Below, piece by piece: positions 44,158 to 52,978 of a stretch of DNA of 64,000 nt; positions within the stretch are counted from its first letter, which is position 1; every line of letters begins with the position of its first letter. The position numbers and the translations under genes are program-made. The notes beneath the pieces were generated by a model. It was not told where the DNA came from. It saw only the letters and a program-made list of their open reading frames with translations, and ran no database searches. The stretch spans positions 1 through 64,000 of the forward strand of contig DDGL01000012.1 of NCBI GenBank assembly GCA_002337605.1. The letters run 5' to 3'. The stretch is from Flavobacteriaceae bacterium UBA1903. Lineage in GTDB: Bacteria; Bacteroidota; Bacteroidia; Flavobacteriales; Flavobacteriaceae.

Positions 44158-47121
44158 ATGAAAAAAATTACAATTTTAGCGGCTTTGCTTTTTAGTGCCA
44201 TTGGCATTGGGCAGAACCTTTCTCAAGAAACCGTCCAACCTTACAATGGACAACAAGTACGGACAACGTCCGTTACGACACCAGTAGATCTTACGACTCC
44301 TAGTTTAGGGTTGTCTCCAGCATCTTCAAGAACTTTTAATGGAACTTCGTATAATAATCCAGGAGGTGACCGTATGATGCCAGTTTTGGCCTATACTTCT
44401 GGTCCTTATTTCAGTGTGCCAGGTACACCAGATGTAAGTCTTTTAGAGGACACTACATTAGGTATGGGTACTTATGGAGCAGGTGTTCAAATTTCTGCAG
44501 GCAATAGAATAGCCGAAGATATTATCTTAGCAGACGACTACGATATTACTTCTATGGATTTCTTTGCGTACCAGTCTTTTACGCCAACAGCACCTCCAAC
44601 TATTGATGCGATTAATGTACAGATTTGGGATGGAGATCCTAGCTTAGGTACCAGTTCAGTAATTTATGGAGATGCTACCACTAATGTATTAACTTCAGTA
44701 GTGTGGAGTGGTGCTTACCGTCAATTAGAAAGTAGCCCTAATACAGATCGTGCTATTCACAGAATAACAGTAGAGACACCAGGGCTATCTTTGGCAGCTG
44801 GAACGTACTGGGTAGATTGGCAAATAGGAGGTACAGCGGCTTCAGGTCCTTGGCAACCCCCTGTTGCAATTTTAGGACAGACAACTACTGGAAATGCAAT
44901 GCAATCTATTGGAGGTGTATGGGCTCCATTGGAAGATGGAGGAACTTTTACACCACAAGGAGCACCTATTGAAGTGAATGGAGATTGTACCAGTTGCGGT
45001 GGTGGCGGTGGAGCTACAGACTTTTTTGTAAAAGATGGCTTCCCTACTGATAATTTTGGAACTATGCCTATTGCAGGTCCTTATAATATTGCAACTATAG
45101 CTCCTATTCCACAAAATTTATTTGCAGACGATGTTGCCTCTGATGGTAACCTTTATGCAGCAGATTTTGATAATGGTAATATATATACAGTAGATACAGG
45201 TACTGGAGCAATAACCCTTGTTTCAACAGCAGTGGGTCTTGGGCCAAATGACGCTATAACAGGTTTGGCATTCGACTTTCAAACAGATACCATGTTTGCG
45301 TTGGTAGCTAACTTATTAGACCTTTCCAATCAGTTATACACTATAGATTTAACTACGGGTGTACTTACAGCTGTAGGTGCAGGAGCAGCATATGACGGAG
45401 GTATTTGGATAGAAATAACCAACGACGGAGTTGGATATATTGGTTCCATTACAGATGATAGCCTTTGGACAGTAGACCTTGCAACGGGAGCTGCAACATT
45501 AGTTGGGCCATTTGGTATCAACCTTAACTTTGCGCAAGACGCTGCCTTCGATGTAGACACGGAAATTTTATACGGGGCTATGTATGATGGGGCTGTATCA
45601 AATATTAGTACAATAGACTTGAACACCGGAGCAGCTACCATTTTAGGTACTGGGAATTATGAGGCAGTTATGTTATCATTAGAAGGTGTGTTTTTAACGA
45701 ACGATGTTTGTAGTAATGCAATAGCAATGGATTGTGGTGATGTAGAAACAGGAGATACTTCAACAAATACAAATACAGGAGGTTTTAATGATTCCCCAGA
45801 TGCTTGGTATTCATATACAGGCACAGGTACTCAGGAGTTAGTAACATTTTCACTTTGTGATGGAGGAACATCTTTTGACTCAAGGTTAACAGTTTATGAC
45901 GCTTGTGGAGGAACACAGGTTGCTAATAACGATGATTCCTGTGGATTACAATCCGAGGTGTCTTTCCCCTCAGATGGTACTACTACTTACTATGTTGCTG
46001 TTGAAGGTTTTGGGACTGGAGACGTAGGTGCATTCAGCCTAGAAGTTAGCTGTAGTCCTATTGCTGACAATGATCTTTGTGATAATGCAGCTCCAATTAC
46101 ATGTGGAGAAACTATTCTAGGGTCTACTTTATTTGGAACACCAGATGCTGGATCTCCCGATTGTGGAGCAGGTAATAATTCTCCAGGGGTATGGTATCAA
46201 ATAGATGATACATCTGGATTAGTTACAGATTACACGGTATCTCTATGTGATGGGGGGACTAGTTATGACAGTAAACTGGTAATCTATTCTGGAGATGATT
46301 GTGGGACTTTAGTTTGTGTTGCAGAGAATGATGATTCTTGTGGACTTCAGTCTGAAGTTTCTTTCCAAGGAGACGGTAATTCTACTTATTACGTATTAGT
46401 AAATGGATTTGGAAGTGGAAATTCTGGTGATTTCTCATTAAATTTAACTTGTGCTCCTATCCCACCATTTAACGATCCTATTGTAAACTCTATCGATGTA
46501 GATGAAGCAGGACTTCCTTATACCGATCCGGCAGTACCAATGCCAGCAGCAACCACAGAAGCAGGAGGAACTCCAGCTGAATGTGATAATGCAGGTGTAT
46601 TAGGAGTATGGTATAACTTTGTCCCAGAGATAAATGGTACAGCTACCGCAACGGTAGTATCTCCAGCAGGATATACTTCTGTAACGTTCTATACAGCTCC
46701 ATCGGAAGATGCTGTTGAAACAGAGCTTACTTTGGTAGATTGGTTCGATAACCAATGTGTACCTGGAGTTACCACTTCAATTCCGGTTGAGGCAGGACAG
46801 GCGTACTATGTGTATGTTGCAAATCACGAAGGAATTACGGATATTGTTATAGACGGAGATTTCTTGTTAGGTGCAGGCGATGCTATTGTAGAAGGATTTA
46901 CATACTTCCCTAACCCAGCTAGCGATGCGTTGAATCTGGATGCAGGAACACGCAGTATAGACAGTGCAACTATCTACAACATTTTAGGGCAAACAGTAGT
47001 GAGCCAGGATGTTGGAACAAGCAGTACACGACTTGATGTAGCTAACTTAAGTGTTGGTACCTACATAATGAAAGTAGTTGTGGAAGGAGAAGTTGGTATT
47101 TACAAGATTGTAAAGAAATAA
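44158..47121 (+). CDS. Large secreted T9SS protein with propeller and PPC-like modules, paralogue 1
   Basis: A 987-residue exported protein. The order is: signal peptide (about 1-19), a novel N-terminal region (20-275), a short GGGGG linker, a propeller-like region rich in TGAITLVST/TGAATLVGP strands (about 290-510), two PPC-like beta modules starting NDVCSNAIAMDCGD and NDLCDNAAPITCGE (about 515-765), a third module (PPFNDPIVNSIDVDEAG ..., about 767-905) and the T9SS type A domain (YFPNPASDALNL ... IYKIVKK). Ca-binding or adhesion roles are guesses; the ligand is unknown. The last 672 bases match the next gene at about 97%. Confidence 0.88.
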   Translation: MKKITILAALLFSAIGIGQNLSQETVQPYNGQQVRTTSVTTPVDLTTPSLGLSPASSRTFNGTSYNNPGGDRMMPVLAYTSGPYFSVPGTPDVSLLEDTTLGMGTYGAGVQISAGNRIAEDIILADDYDITSMDFFAYQSFTPTAPPTIDAINVQIWDGDPSLGTSSVIYGDATTNVLTSVVWSGAYRQLESSPNTDRAIHRITVETPGLSLAAGTYWVDWQIGGTAASGPWQPPVAILGQTTTGNAMQSIGGVWAPLEDGGTFTPQGAPIEVNGDCTSCGGGGGATDFFVKDGFPTDNFGTMPIAGPYNIATIAPIPQNLFADDVASDGNLYAADFDNGNIYTVDTGTGAITLVSTAVGLGPNDAITGLAFDFQTDTMFALVANLLDLSNQLYTIDLTTGVLTAVGAGAAYDGGIWIEITNDGVGYIGSITDDSLWTVDLATGAATLVGPFGINLNFAQDAAFDVDTEILYGAMYDGAVSNISTIDLNTGAATILGTGNYEAVMLSLEGVFLTNDVCSNAIAMDCGDVETGDTSTNTNTGGFNDSPDAWYSYTGTGTQELVTFSLCDGGTSFDSRLTVYDACGGTQVANNDDSCGLQSEVSFPSDGTTTYYVAVEGFGTGDVGAFSLEVSCSPIADNDLCDNAAPITCGETILGSTLFGTPDAGSPDCGAGNNSPGVWYQIDDTSGLVTDYTVSLCDGGTSYDSKLVIYSGDDCGTLVCVAENDDSCGLQSEVSFQGDGNSTYYVLVNGFGSGNSGDFSLNLTCAPIPPFNDPIVNSIDVDEAGLPYTDPAVPMPAATTEAGGTPAECDNAGVLGVWYNFVPEINGTATATVVSPAGYTSVTFYTAPSEDAVETELTLVDWFDNQCVPGVTTSIPVEAGQAYYVYVANHEGITDIVIDGDFLLGAGDAIVEGFTYFPNPASDALNLDAGTRSIDSATIYNILGQTVVSQDVGTSSTRLDVANLSVGTYIMKVVVEGEVGIYKIVKK
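46450..47121 (+). repeat. 672-bp near-identical tail, copy 1
   Basis: Aligns without gaps to 49598-50269; I count about 20 differences by eye. It encodes the third module and the sorting domain. Confidence 0.9.
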
Positions 47122-47150
47122 CCTCTTACACACTGTAATTCAAAAGAGTA

Positions 47151-47207
47151 GAGCCCCCTCACCATTATTGGATGAGGGGGCTTTGTTGTTTTGTAATTGA
47201 GCCCCCT
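47151..47207 (+). terminator. Terminator with a competing second hairpin
   Basis: AGCCCCCTC (47152-47160) pairs with GAGGGGGCT (47174-47182), followed by TTGTTGTTTTG. A second AGCCCCCT (47200-47207) can pair with the same AGGGGGCT (47175-47182), so two exclusive structures are possible. Confidence 0.75.
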
Positions 47208-47272
47208 AGCATTAGGTATTCACATAAAAATCAGCTATTTTTAACCTAATTTAACTAAATATCAAAATAATT

Positions 47273-50269
47273 ATGAAAAAAATTACACTTTTATGGGGTG
47301 TTGTGTTGTGCTGTATGTTTACACTGCAGGCCCAGATTTCAGAACCAAATAGCGCTAGAAATAGCCAGCCAAACCAGACACCTCCTATTTCTTTGGAGGA
47401 GGTATTAGACCGATATAATAACCTTGATGCACGAGCTGGTCTCGTGACAGATGAATTTTCTGCTGCTGAAATACAACTTCTAAGAGGGTATTTCAATACA
47501 AATTCTAACGATAGAAGGGCAGTGTTGCTAACAGAAGATTTTGATGACATTACCACACTTCCAGGTGCGGGTTACGATTTAATTAATGTAAGTGATGCTC
47601 CTGGGACAACAGATTGGTTTCAGGGAAACCCTGCATCATTTCCATCTCAAGCTGGTGCGCCAGACTCCTATATTGGAGCAAACTTCAATAATACTGGAGG
47701 TTCTGTAATTAATAATTTTATGATCACACCTCCTCTCGATCTGGAAAACGGAGACGAAATAATATTTTGGAGCAGGTCGTCAACAACGACTCCTGGTTTT
47801 GATTTTCCAGATAGATTGGAAGTACGTATAGACCCAACGGGTGCAGATACAGACCCTGCAAACTCTACAGATGTAGGTTCGTATACAGAACTTTTATTAG
47901 AGATCAACCCAACGTTAGCTTCTATGGGCTATCCAGAAGTATGGACGCAGTTTACCGCAACCGTTACAGGACTTACAGGAACCGTAAATACGCGTGTAGC
48001 ATTTAGATACTGGGTGACAGATGCTGGGCCAACGGGTAATAACTCAGACTTTATAGGTATAGATTCGATGATTATTCAAGAAGCTGGAACACCACCACCG
48101 CCACCTGCAGACGATTCTATCGCATACGGTCACGAAGCTTTTGCACTGGATATGTATGGTAATTTTGATACTGCCGCTCCTGGTGTTTTCAACTCGGTAA
48201 GTACAGGTGCTAATGGGGCAGGATTTGAACCAGCAGGAGATATTGATCCTACCAACAACACAACAGCTTATGTGAATGACGCAGATGCTGGTGGAGGCAC
48301 AGGGTACTACAGTGTGGATATTGCTTCCGGAGTTTATACATTAATTGGGCCTTCTTCCCAATCATACAACGGTTTTTCTTTTAATCCTGTTGATGGTGTG
48401 TTGTACGGTATTGATGGTACAAACTTATATACGGTCGATAAAGCAACTGGTGCTGGGACACTCGTAGGAGCTTTTGGAATTGGAGGAGAAATAATGATTG
48501 ATATTGCAATTGATGGTGCGGGAAATGCTTACGCTCATGACATTGTTACAGACTCAATTTATACTATAGATTTAACCACAGGTGCTGCTACATTATTGGG
48601 GGGCACAGGGTTTGATGCAAACTTTGCACAGGGAATGACTTGGGATCCAAATACAGATACCGTATACCTTGCAGCATTTAACAACGGCGCTTTCTTAGGT
48701 GAACTTCGTTCTGTAAACACTACAACTGGAGCAACAACAGTAGTGGGCGCTTTTAACGGCGGTGCTACTGCTGAGGTTACCTGGATGGCTGTGCAGGCGT
48801 TAGTGACGAACGACGAATGTTCAGGTGCAATCGCTATGTCTTGTGGCGATACTGAGACAGGAGATACAAATAATTATACAGACACAGGAGGAGGTTCTGC
48901 TTCGCCTGATGCTTGGTATTCTTTTACCGGAACCGGAGATGCAGAGATTGTTACGGCAAGTTTATGTACAAATACAGATTTTGACACCTTTATTCGTGTG
49001 TATGAAGACTGTACTTTAGCAAATGAAATTGCAGCCAACGATGACTTCTGTAGTCTTTTCGGACCTTCACAGGTGTCGTTTTTATCTGATGGTACGTCCA
49101 CTTATTACATAGTTGTAGAAGGGTTTGGTGCTGCAGATGTTGGTAACTTCGAATTGACAATTAGCTGTAATGAACTTGCAGAGAATGATCTTTGTGATGA
49201 TGCAATTGCTGTAGGTTGTGACTCAGTTACCGCTGGTAGTACTTCATTTGCAACAATAGATACAGGTGTAGCGCAAGACTGTGAGAACACAGGTGGAGGT
49301 GCACCGGGAACTGTAGCAATTACTGCTCCAGGGGTTTGGTATACGTATACAGAAGCTATTCCTGGATTAGTTTCAGACATTACGCTTTCTACGTGTGACG
49401 ATGCAGATTTCGATACAAAGATTTCAGTATACGAAGGAGACTGTGGTACTTTAACGTGTGTTGCAGCCAACGATGATGGTGACGGATGTTCAGGTTTCTC
49501 TTCAGAAGTAACATTCCAGAGTGATGGAGTATCTACGTATTACATTTTGGTTCACGGATTTGGAGCAGCAACAGGAGATTTCAACTTAAGTGTTAGTTGT
49601 GCCCCTATCCCACCATTTAACGATCCTATTGTAAACTCTATCGATGTAGATGAAGCAGGACTTCCTTATACCGATCCGGCAGTACCTATGCCAGCAGCAA
49701 CCACAGAAGCAGGAGGAACTCCAGCCGAATGTGATAATGCAGGTGTATTAGGAGTATGGTATAACTTTGTTCCTGAGATGAATGGTACAGCTACCGCAAC
49801 GGTAGTATCTCCAGCAGGATATACTTCTGTAACGTTCTACACGGCTCCATCGGAAGATGCTGTTGAAACAGAACTTACTTTGGTAGATTGGTTCGATAAC
49901 CAATGTGTACCTGGAGTTACCACTTCAATTCCGGTTGAGGCAGGACAGGCGTACTATGTGTATGTTGCGAACCACGAAGGCGTTACGGATATTGTTATAG
50001 ACGGAGATTTCTTCTTAGGTGTAGGCGATGCTATTGTAGAAGGATTTACATACTTCCCTAACCCAGCCAGCGATGCGTTGAATCTGGATGCAGGAACACG
50101 CAGTATAGACAGTGCAACTATCTACAACATTTTAGGGCAAACAGTAGTGAGCCAGGATGTTGGGACAAGCAGTACACGACTTGATGTAGCTAACTTAAGT
50201 GTTGGAACCTACATAATGAAAGTAGTTGTGGAAGGAGAAGTTGGTATTTACAAGATTGTAAAGCAGTAA
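47273..50269 (+). CDS. Large secreted T9SS protein with choice-of-anchor J-like domain, paralogue 2
   Basis: A 998-residue exported protein. After a signal peptide (about 1-19, ends LQAQ) comes a jelly-roll region like the choice-of-anchor J domain (about 82-270, LLTEDFDDITTLPGAGYDLINV ... FIGIDSMIIQEA), a PPPPP linker, a propeller-like region (about 280-510), two PPC-like modules (NDECSGAIAMSCGD; NDLCDDAIAVGCDS), a third module and a T9SS sorting domain. The third module and sorting domain (about 776-998) are nearly identical to those of the preceding gene; the rest is only similar in layout. It has its own terminator. Confidence 0.88.
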   Translation: MKKITLLWGVVLCCMFTLQAQISEPNSARNSQPNQTPPISLEEVLDRYNNLDARAGLVTDEFSAAEIQLLRGYFNTNSNDRRAVLLTEDFDDITTLPGAGYDLINVSDAPGTTDWFQGNPASFPSQAGAPDSYIGANFNNTGGSVINNFMITPPLDLENGDEIIFWSRSSTTTPGFDFPDRLEVRIDPTGADTDPANSTDVGSYTELLLEINPTLASMGYPEVWTQFTATVTGLTGTVNTRVAFRYWVTDAGPTGNNSDFIGIDSMIIQEAGTPPPPPADDSIAYGHEAFALDMYGNFDTAAPGVFNSVSTGANGAGFEPAGDIDPTNNTTAYVNDADAGGGTGYYSVDIASGVYTLIGPSSQSYNGFSFNPVDGVLYGIDGTNLYTVDKATGAGTLVGAFGIGGEIMIDIAIDGAGNAYAHDIVTDSIYTIDLTTGAATLLGGTGFDANFAQGMTWDPNTDTVYLAAFNNGAFLGELRSVNTTTGATTVVGAFNGGATAEVTWMAVQALVTNDECSGAIAMSCGDTETGDTNNYTDTGGGSASPDAWYSFTGTGDAEIVTASLCTNTDFDTFIRVYEDCTLANEIAANDDFCSLFGPSQVSFLSDGTSTYYIVVEGFGAADVGNFELTISCNELAENDLCDDAIAVGCDSVTAGSTSFATIDTGVAQDCENTGGGAPGTVAITAPGVWYTYTEAIPGLVSDITLSTCDDADFDTKISVYEGDCGTLTCVAANDDGDGCSGFSSEVTFQSDGVSTYYILVHGFGAATGDFNLSVSCAPIPPFNDPIVNSIDVDEAGLPYTDPAVPMPAATTEAGGTPAECDNAGVLGVWYNFVPEMNGTATATVVSPAGYTSVTFYTAPSEDAVETELTLVDWFDNQCVPGVTTSIPVEAGQAYYVYVANHEGVTDIVIDGDFFLGVGDAIVEGFTYFPNPASDALNLDAGTRSIDSATIYNILGQTVVSQDVGTSSTRLDVANLSVGTYIMKVVVEGEVGIYKIVKQ
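49598..50269 (+). repeat. 672-bp near-identical tail, copy 2
   Basis: Partner of 46450-47121; most differences are at third codon positions. Confidence 0.9.
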
Positions 50270-50291
50270 TTTTTTCATATAATCAACCTAA

Positions 50292-50324
50292 AGTCGCCTC
50301 AGTAATACTGGGGCGGCTTTTTTT
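50292..50324 (+). terminator. Terminator after the second large T9SS protein gene
   Basis: AGTCGCCTCAG (50292-50302) pairs over its full length, with G-U pairs, to CTGGGGCGGCT (50308-50318), followed by seven T. Confidence 0.92.
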
Positions 50325-50330
50325 ATTCTG

Positions 50331-50338
50331 TATCTTTG
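50331..50338 (+). promoter_or_regulatory. -7 promoter element of the glycosyltransferase operon
   Basis: TATCTTTG, ending seven bases before ATG 50346. Confidence 0.6.
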
Positions 50339-50345
50339 CCACACA

Positions 50346-51347
50346 ATGAAACGATCCTACTCGTTTATTATCCCAGTATACAATAGGCCTCAAGAAATTA
50401 AAGAACTCTTGGAAAGCTTTCTGGTACTTTCCTACAACGACTCTTTTGAGATTGTTATCGTGGAAGATGGAAGCTCCGAAAGTGCTGAAGAACTAGTAAA
50501 AAATTTTTCGGAAAAACTCTCTATCTCCTATTACTATAAACAAAACTCCGGCCCTGGTGACTCAAGAAACTTTGGAATGAGAAAGGCCAAAGGGAATTAC
50601 TATATTATCTTAGATTCAGACTGTTTGGTTCCTCCTCATTACTTGGAAACTGTAGACTACTTCTTAGAGCATACTTATGTAGATTGCTATGGTGGCGCAG
50701 ATGCAGCTCATATTAACTTTACGCCTTTACAAAAAGCCATAAACTATGTAATGACATCTTTCTTAACCACAGGTGGCATTCGAGGAAGTAAAAAAAGTGT
50801 AAACACCTTTGAACCCAGAAGTTTTAATATGGGAATTTCAGAAACTGCTTTCAAAAGTACTGGAGGATTTGCAAAAATACACCCCGGAGAAGACCCGGAT
50901 TTGTCACAACGAATTGTAAAATCTGGTTTCAAAACTGTTTTTATTCCAGATGCTTATGTTTTTCATAAAAGAAGGATTTCCTGGTCAAAGTTCCATACAC
51001 AGGTAAAAAAGTTTGGTATGGTACGCCCTATATTAAATAAGTGGCACCCCAATGCAGCAAAAATAACTTTTTGGTTTCCTACACTATTTGTATTGTTTAC
51101 AATAGTCTCTGTTGTTTTCGGGATACTGTTTTCACCACTTTTCTTAGCGCCCTTACTACTATACCTAGGAATCCTCTTCATAGATGCTAGTGTTAAAAAT
51201 AAAAGTCTGAGGATAGGCTGTATGGTTATTTGGGCTGTTTTTATTCAGTTTTTTGGGTACGGACTAGCTTTTTTAAAAGCTACGTTCTATATTTCATGGC
51301 TGGGAAGAACACCCGAAAAACAATTTCCTCACTTATTCTTTAAATAA
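50346..51347 (+). CDS. Glycosyltransferase family 2 membrane protein
   Basis: A 333-residue glycosyltransferase with a GT-A domain: FIIPVYNRPQEIKELLESF, IVEDGSS (nucleotide-binding Asp) and ILDSDCLVPPHYL with the DxD-type DSD metal site. Two to three membrane segments close the protein (about 230-275 and 285-310). It transfers a sugar on the cytoplasmic face of the inner membrane, perhaps for a glycolipid or exopolysaccharide; the acceptor is unknown. It starts a run with the YbbR-like gene (16 bases) and coaE. Confidence 0.9.
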   Translation: MKRSYSFIIPVYNRPQEIKELLESFLVLSYNDSFEIVIVEDGSSESAEELVKNFSEKLSISYYYKQNSGPGDSRNFGMRKAKGNYYIILDSDCLVPPHYLETVDYFLEHTYVDCYGGADAAHINFTPLQKAINYVMTSFLTTGGIRGSKKSVNTFEPRSFNMGISETAFKSTGGFAKIHPGEDPDLSQRIVKSGFKTVFIPDAYVFHKRRISWSKFHTQVKKFGMVRPILNKWHPNAAKITFWFPTLFVLFTIVSVVFGILFSPLFLAPLLLYLGILFIDASVKNKSLRIGCMVIWAVFIQFFGYGLAFLKATFYISWLGRTPEKQFPHLFFK

Positions 51348-51363
51348 CCTATAGTAAACATTC

Positions 51364-52311
51364 ATGGCAGTTTCAAAAAAATCATTTAGAAGCATAAAAA
51401 TTAATATGTTCTTTTTCTTTCTGCTATTGGCTATCATTTTTTGGGCACTTACTAAGTTTTCAAAAGAAAACTCTGCAAAAATTGAAGCTAACCTGGTGTA
51501 TACCAACTTGCCGGAGAACTACTTATTAGGCGATGAAAATATAAATGCTCTGACGTTTGATATCACTTCCAATGGGTTTGATTTCTTAATATATAAAATG
51601 AAGCAACCTACCGTAACCGTAGATGTCTCGAAGTATTTTAATGACACAAACAAAAATGCAATACTTCCAAATGAAAATTTAAAAGAAGAAATTGCTGAAC
51701 AAATAAATTATTCGGGCGCTATCAGAAATCTTTCAAAAACTGAACTGAATATAGATTTACAAGGGGTACAGTCTAAGAAAATTCCAGTGATTGTGAATGC
51801 TGTGATCACCTATAAGCAGGGATTTAAAAAAGTGGACTCATTAGTTGCTATTCCGGACTCTATTAGCGTAGCAGGACCTAAGAAACTATTAGACTCTCTA
51901 ACGGGTATTGCCACAAAGGAGTTGGTGTTACAAAATGTAGGTAAAGATATTTCAAGCAAAATTTCACTGGAAGGGCTACCGTATACTGAACTGTTTTCTA
52001 AAACGAAACAAGTAACCGTAAAGCAAACCGTAAAAGAATTTGCTCAGAAAAAACTGGTGCTTCCCATAAAACTTATAAATGTACCTACTGAAAGCACCTT
52101 AAAAATAATCCCAGAGCGGCTAGAAATAACCTTTATTGTTCCTATCGAAAAATTTTCAGCCATTTCCGCACAGGATTTTGAAATAGTTTGTGATTATAAA
52201 GAACGAAATAGCGAAGAAAACTTTTTGACTCCCACACTTACTAAGGCACCAAAAGAAGCAAAGAATATAGAGATGCTGACAAAAAAAATAGATTTTTTAA
52301 TTTTTAAATAA
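51364..52311 (+). CDS. YbbR-like domain protein
   Basis: A 315-residue protein with one N-terminal membrane anchor (about 12-35, INMFFFFLLLAIIFWALTKF) and an envelope-side region of YbbR-like beta repeats (KKIPVIVNAVITYKQGFKKVDSLVAIPDSISVAGPKKLLDSL). In Firmicutes YbbR (CdaR) regulates a c-di-AMP cyclase; no cyclase gene is present here, so that role is not supported. It sits between a glycosyltransferase gene and coaE, 8 bases apart from the latter. Confidence 0.85.
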   Translation: MAVSKKSFRSIKINMFFFFLLLAIIFWALTKFSKENSAKIEANLVYTNLPENYLLGDENINALTFDITSNGFDFLIYKMKQPTVTVDVSKYFNDTNKNAILPNENLKEEIAEQINYSGAIRNLSKTELNIDLQGVQSKKIPVIVNAVITYKQGFKKVDSLVAIPDSISVAGPKKLLDSLTGIATKELVLQNVGKDISSKISLEGLPYTELFSKTKQVTVKQTVKEFAQKKLVLPIKLINVPTESTLKIIPERLEITFIVPIEKFSAISAQDFEIVCDYKERNSEENFLTPTLTKAPKEAKNIEMLTKKIDFLIFK

Positions 52312-52319
52312 ATCAATTC

Positions 52320-52904
52320 GTGAAAATTGTTGGACTTACAGGGGGCATAGGAAGTGGGAAAACTACCGTTGCAACTATGTTTAAAAACCTAGGAGTACCG
52401 GTTTACATAGCCGATGTAGAGGCAAAAAAGCTCACGAACTCCTCCAAGGTAATCAGAAGAAAGCTTATAGAACTTCTGGGAGAAGAAGCCTATAGTGACA
52501 CAGGTTTAAACAGGTCTTTTGTAGCGGATCGTATCTTTCAGGATGTCGAACTTTTACAGCGCGTTAACCAAATTATTCATCCAAAAGTTAAAGCCCATTT
52601 TAAGCGCTGGCTAAAAAAACAAGAGGGAGTATATTGTATTAAAGAGGTTGCCATTCTTTTTGAAAATGGAGGCTATAAGGAGTGTGACTACACTATTTTA
52701 GTTACGGCTCCAAAATCACTTAAAATTGAAAGACTCCTGCAACGGGATGCTACAACCAAGGAAGCCATAGCTGCACGAATGAAAAATCAGTGGAGTGATA
52801 CAAAAAAAATAAAATTGGCACATACGGTGATTGAAAATATTGAATTGGAGGAAACACAAAAGTCTGTCTTAAAGCTACACAAGAAACTCTTAAAATCCCA
52901 GTAA
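52320..52904 (+). CDS. coaE: Dephospho-CoA kinase
   Basis: Phosphorylates dephospho-CoA in the last step of coenzyme A synthesis. The 194-residue protein has the P-loop VGLTGGIGSGKTTVA, VYIADVEAKKLTN, HPKVKAHFKRWL and QRDATTKEAIAARMKNQW. The start codon is GTG. It follows the YbbR-like gene by 8 bases, an order I recall from other Bacteroidota. Confidence 0.95.
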   Translation: MKIVGLTGGIGSGKTTVATMFKNLGVPVYIADVEAKKLTNSSKVIRRKLIELLGEEAYSDTGLNRSFVADRIFQDVELLQRVNQIIHPKVKAHFKRWLKKQEGVYCIKEVAILFENGGYKECDYTILVTAPKSLKIERLLQRDATTKEAIAARMKNQWSDTKKIKLAHTVIENIELEETQKSVLKLHKKLLKSQ

Positions 52905-52966
52905 TAGCGTTCGCTACATAGTGTTAACATTTGGTTAAACCATCCCAAGGCTAAATGTTAAAATCT

Positions 52967-52974
52967 TACTTTTG
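52967..52974 (+). promoter_or_regulatory. -7 promoter element of the two-component operon
   Basis: TACTTTTG, ending four bases before ATG 52979; it lies inside a longer frame starting at 52955 and so argues against that start. Confidence 0.62.
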
Positions 52975-52978
52975 GAGC

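Noticed and set aside
51364..52311. c-di-AMP signalling system from the YbbR-like gene
   Set aside because: No DisA/CdaA-type cyclase gene is in the neighbourhood.
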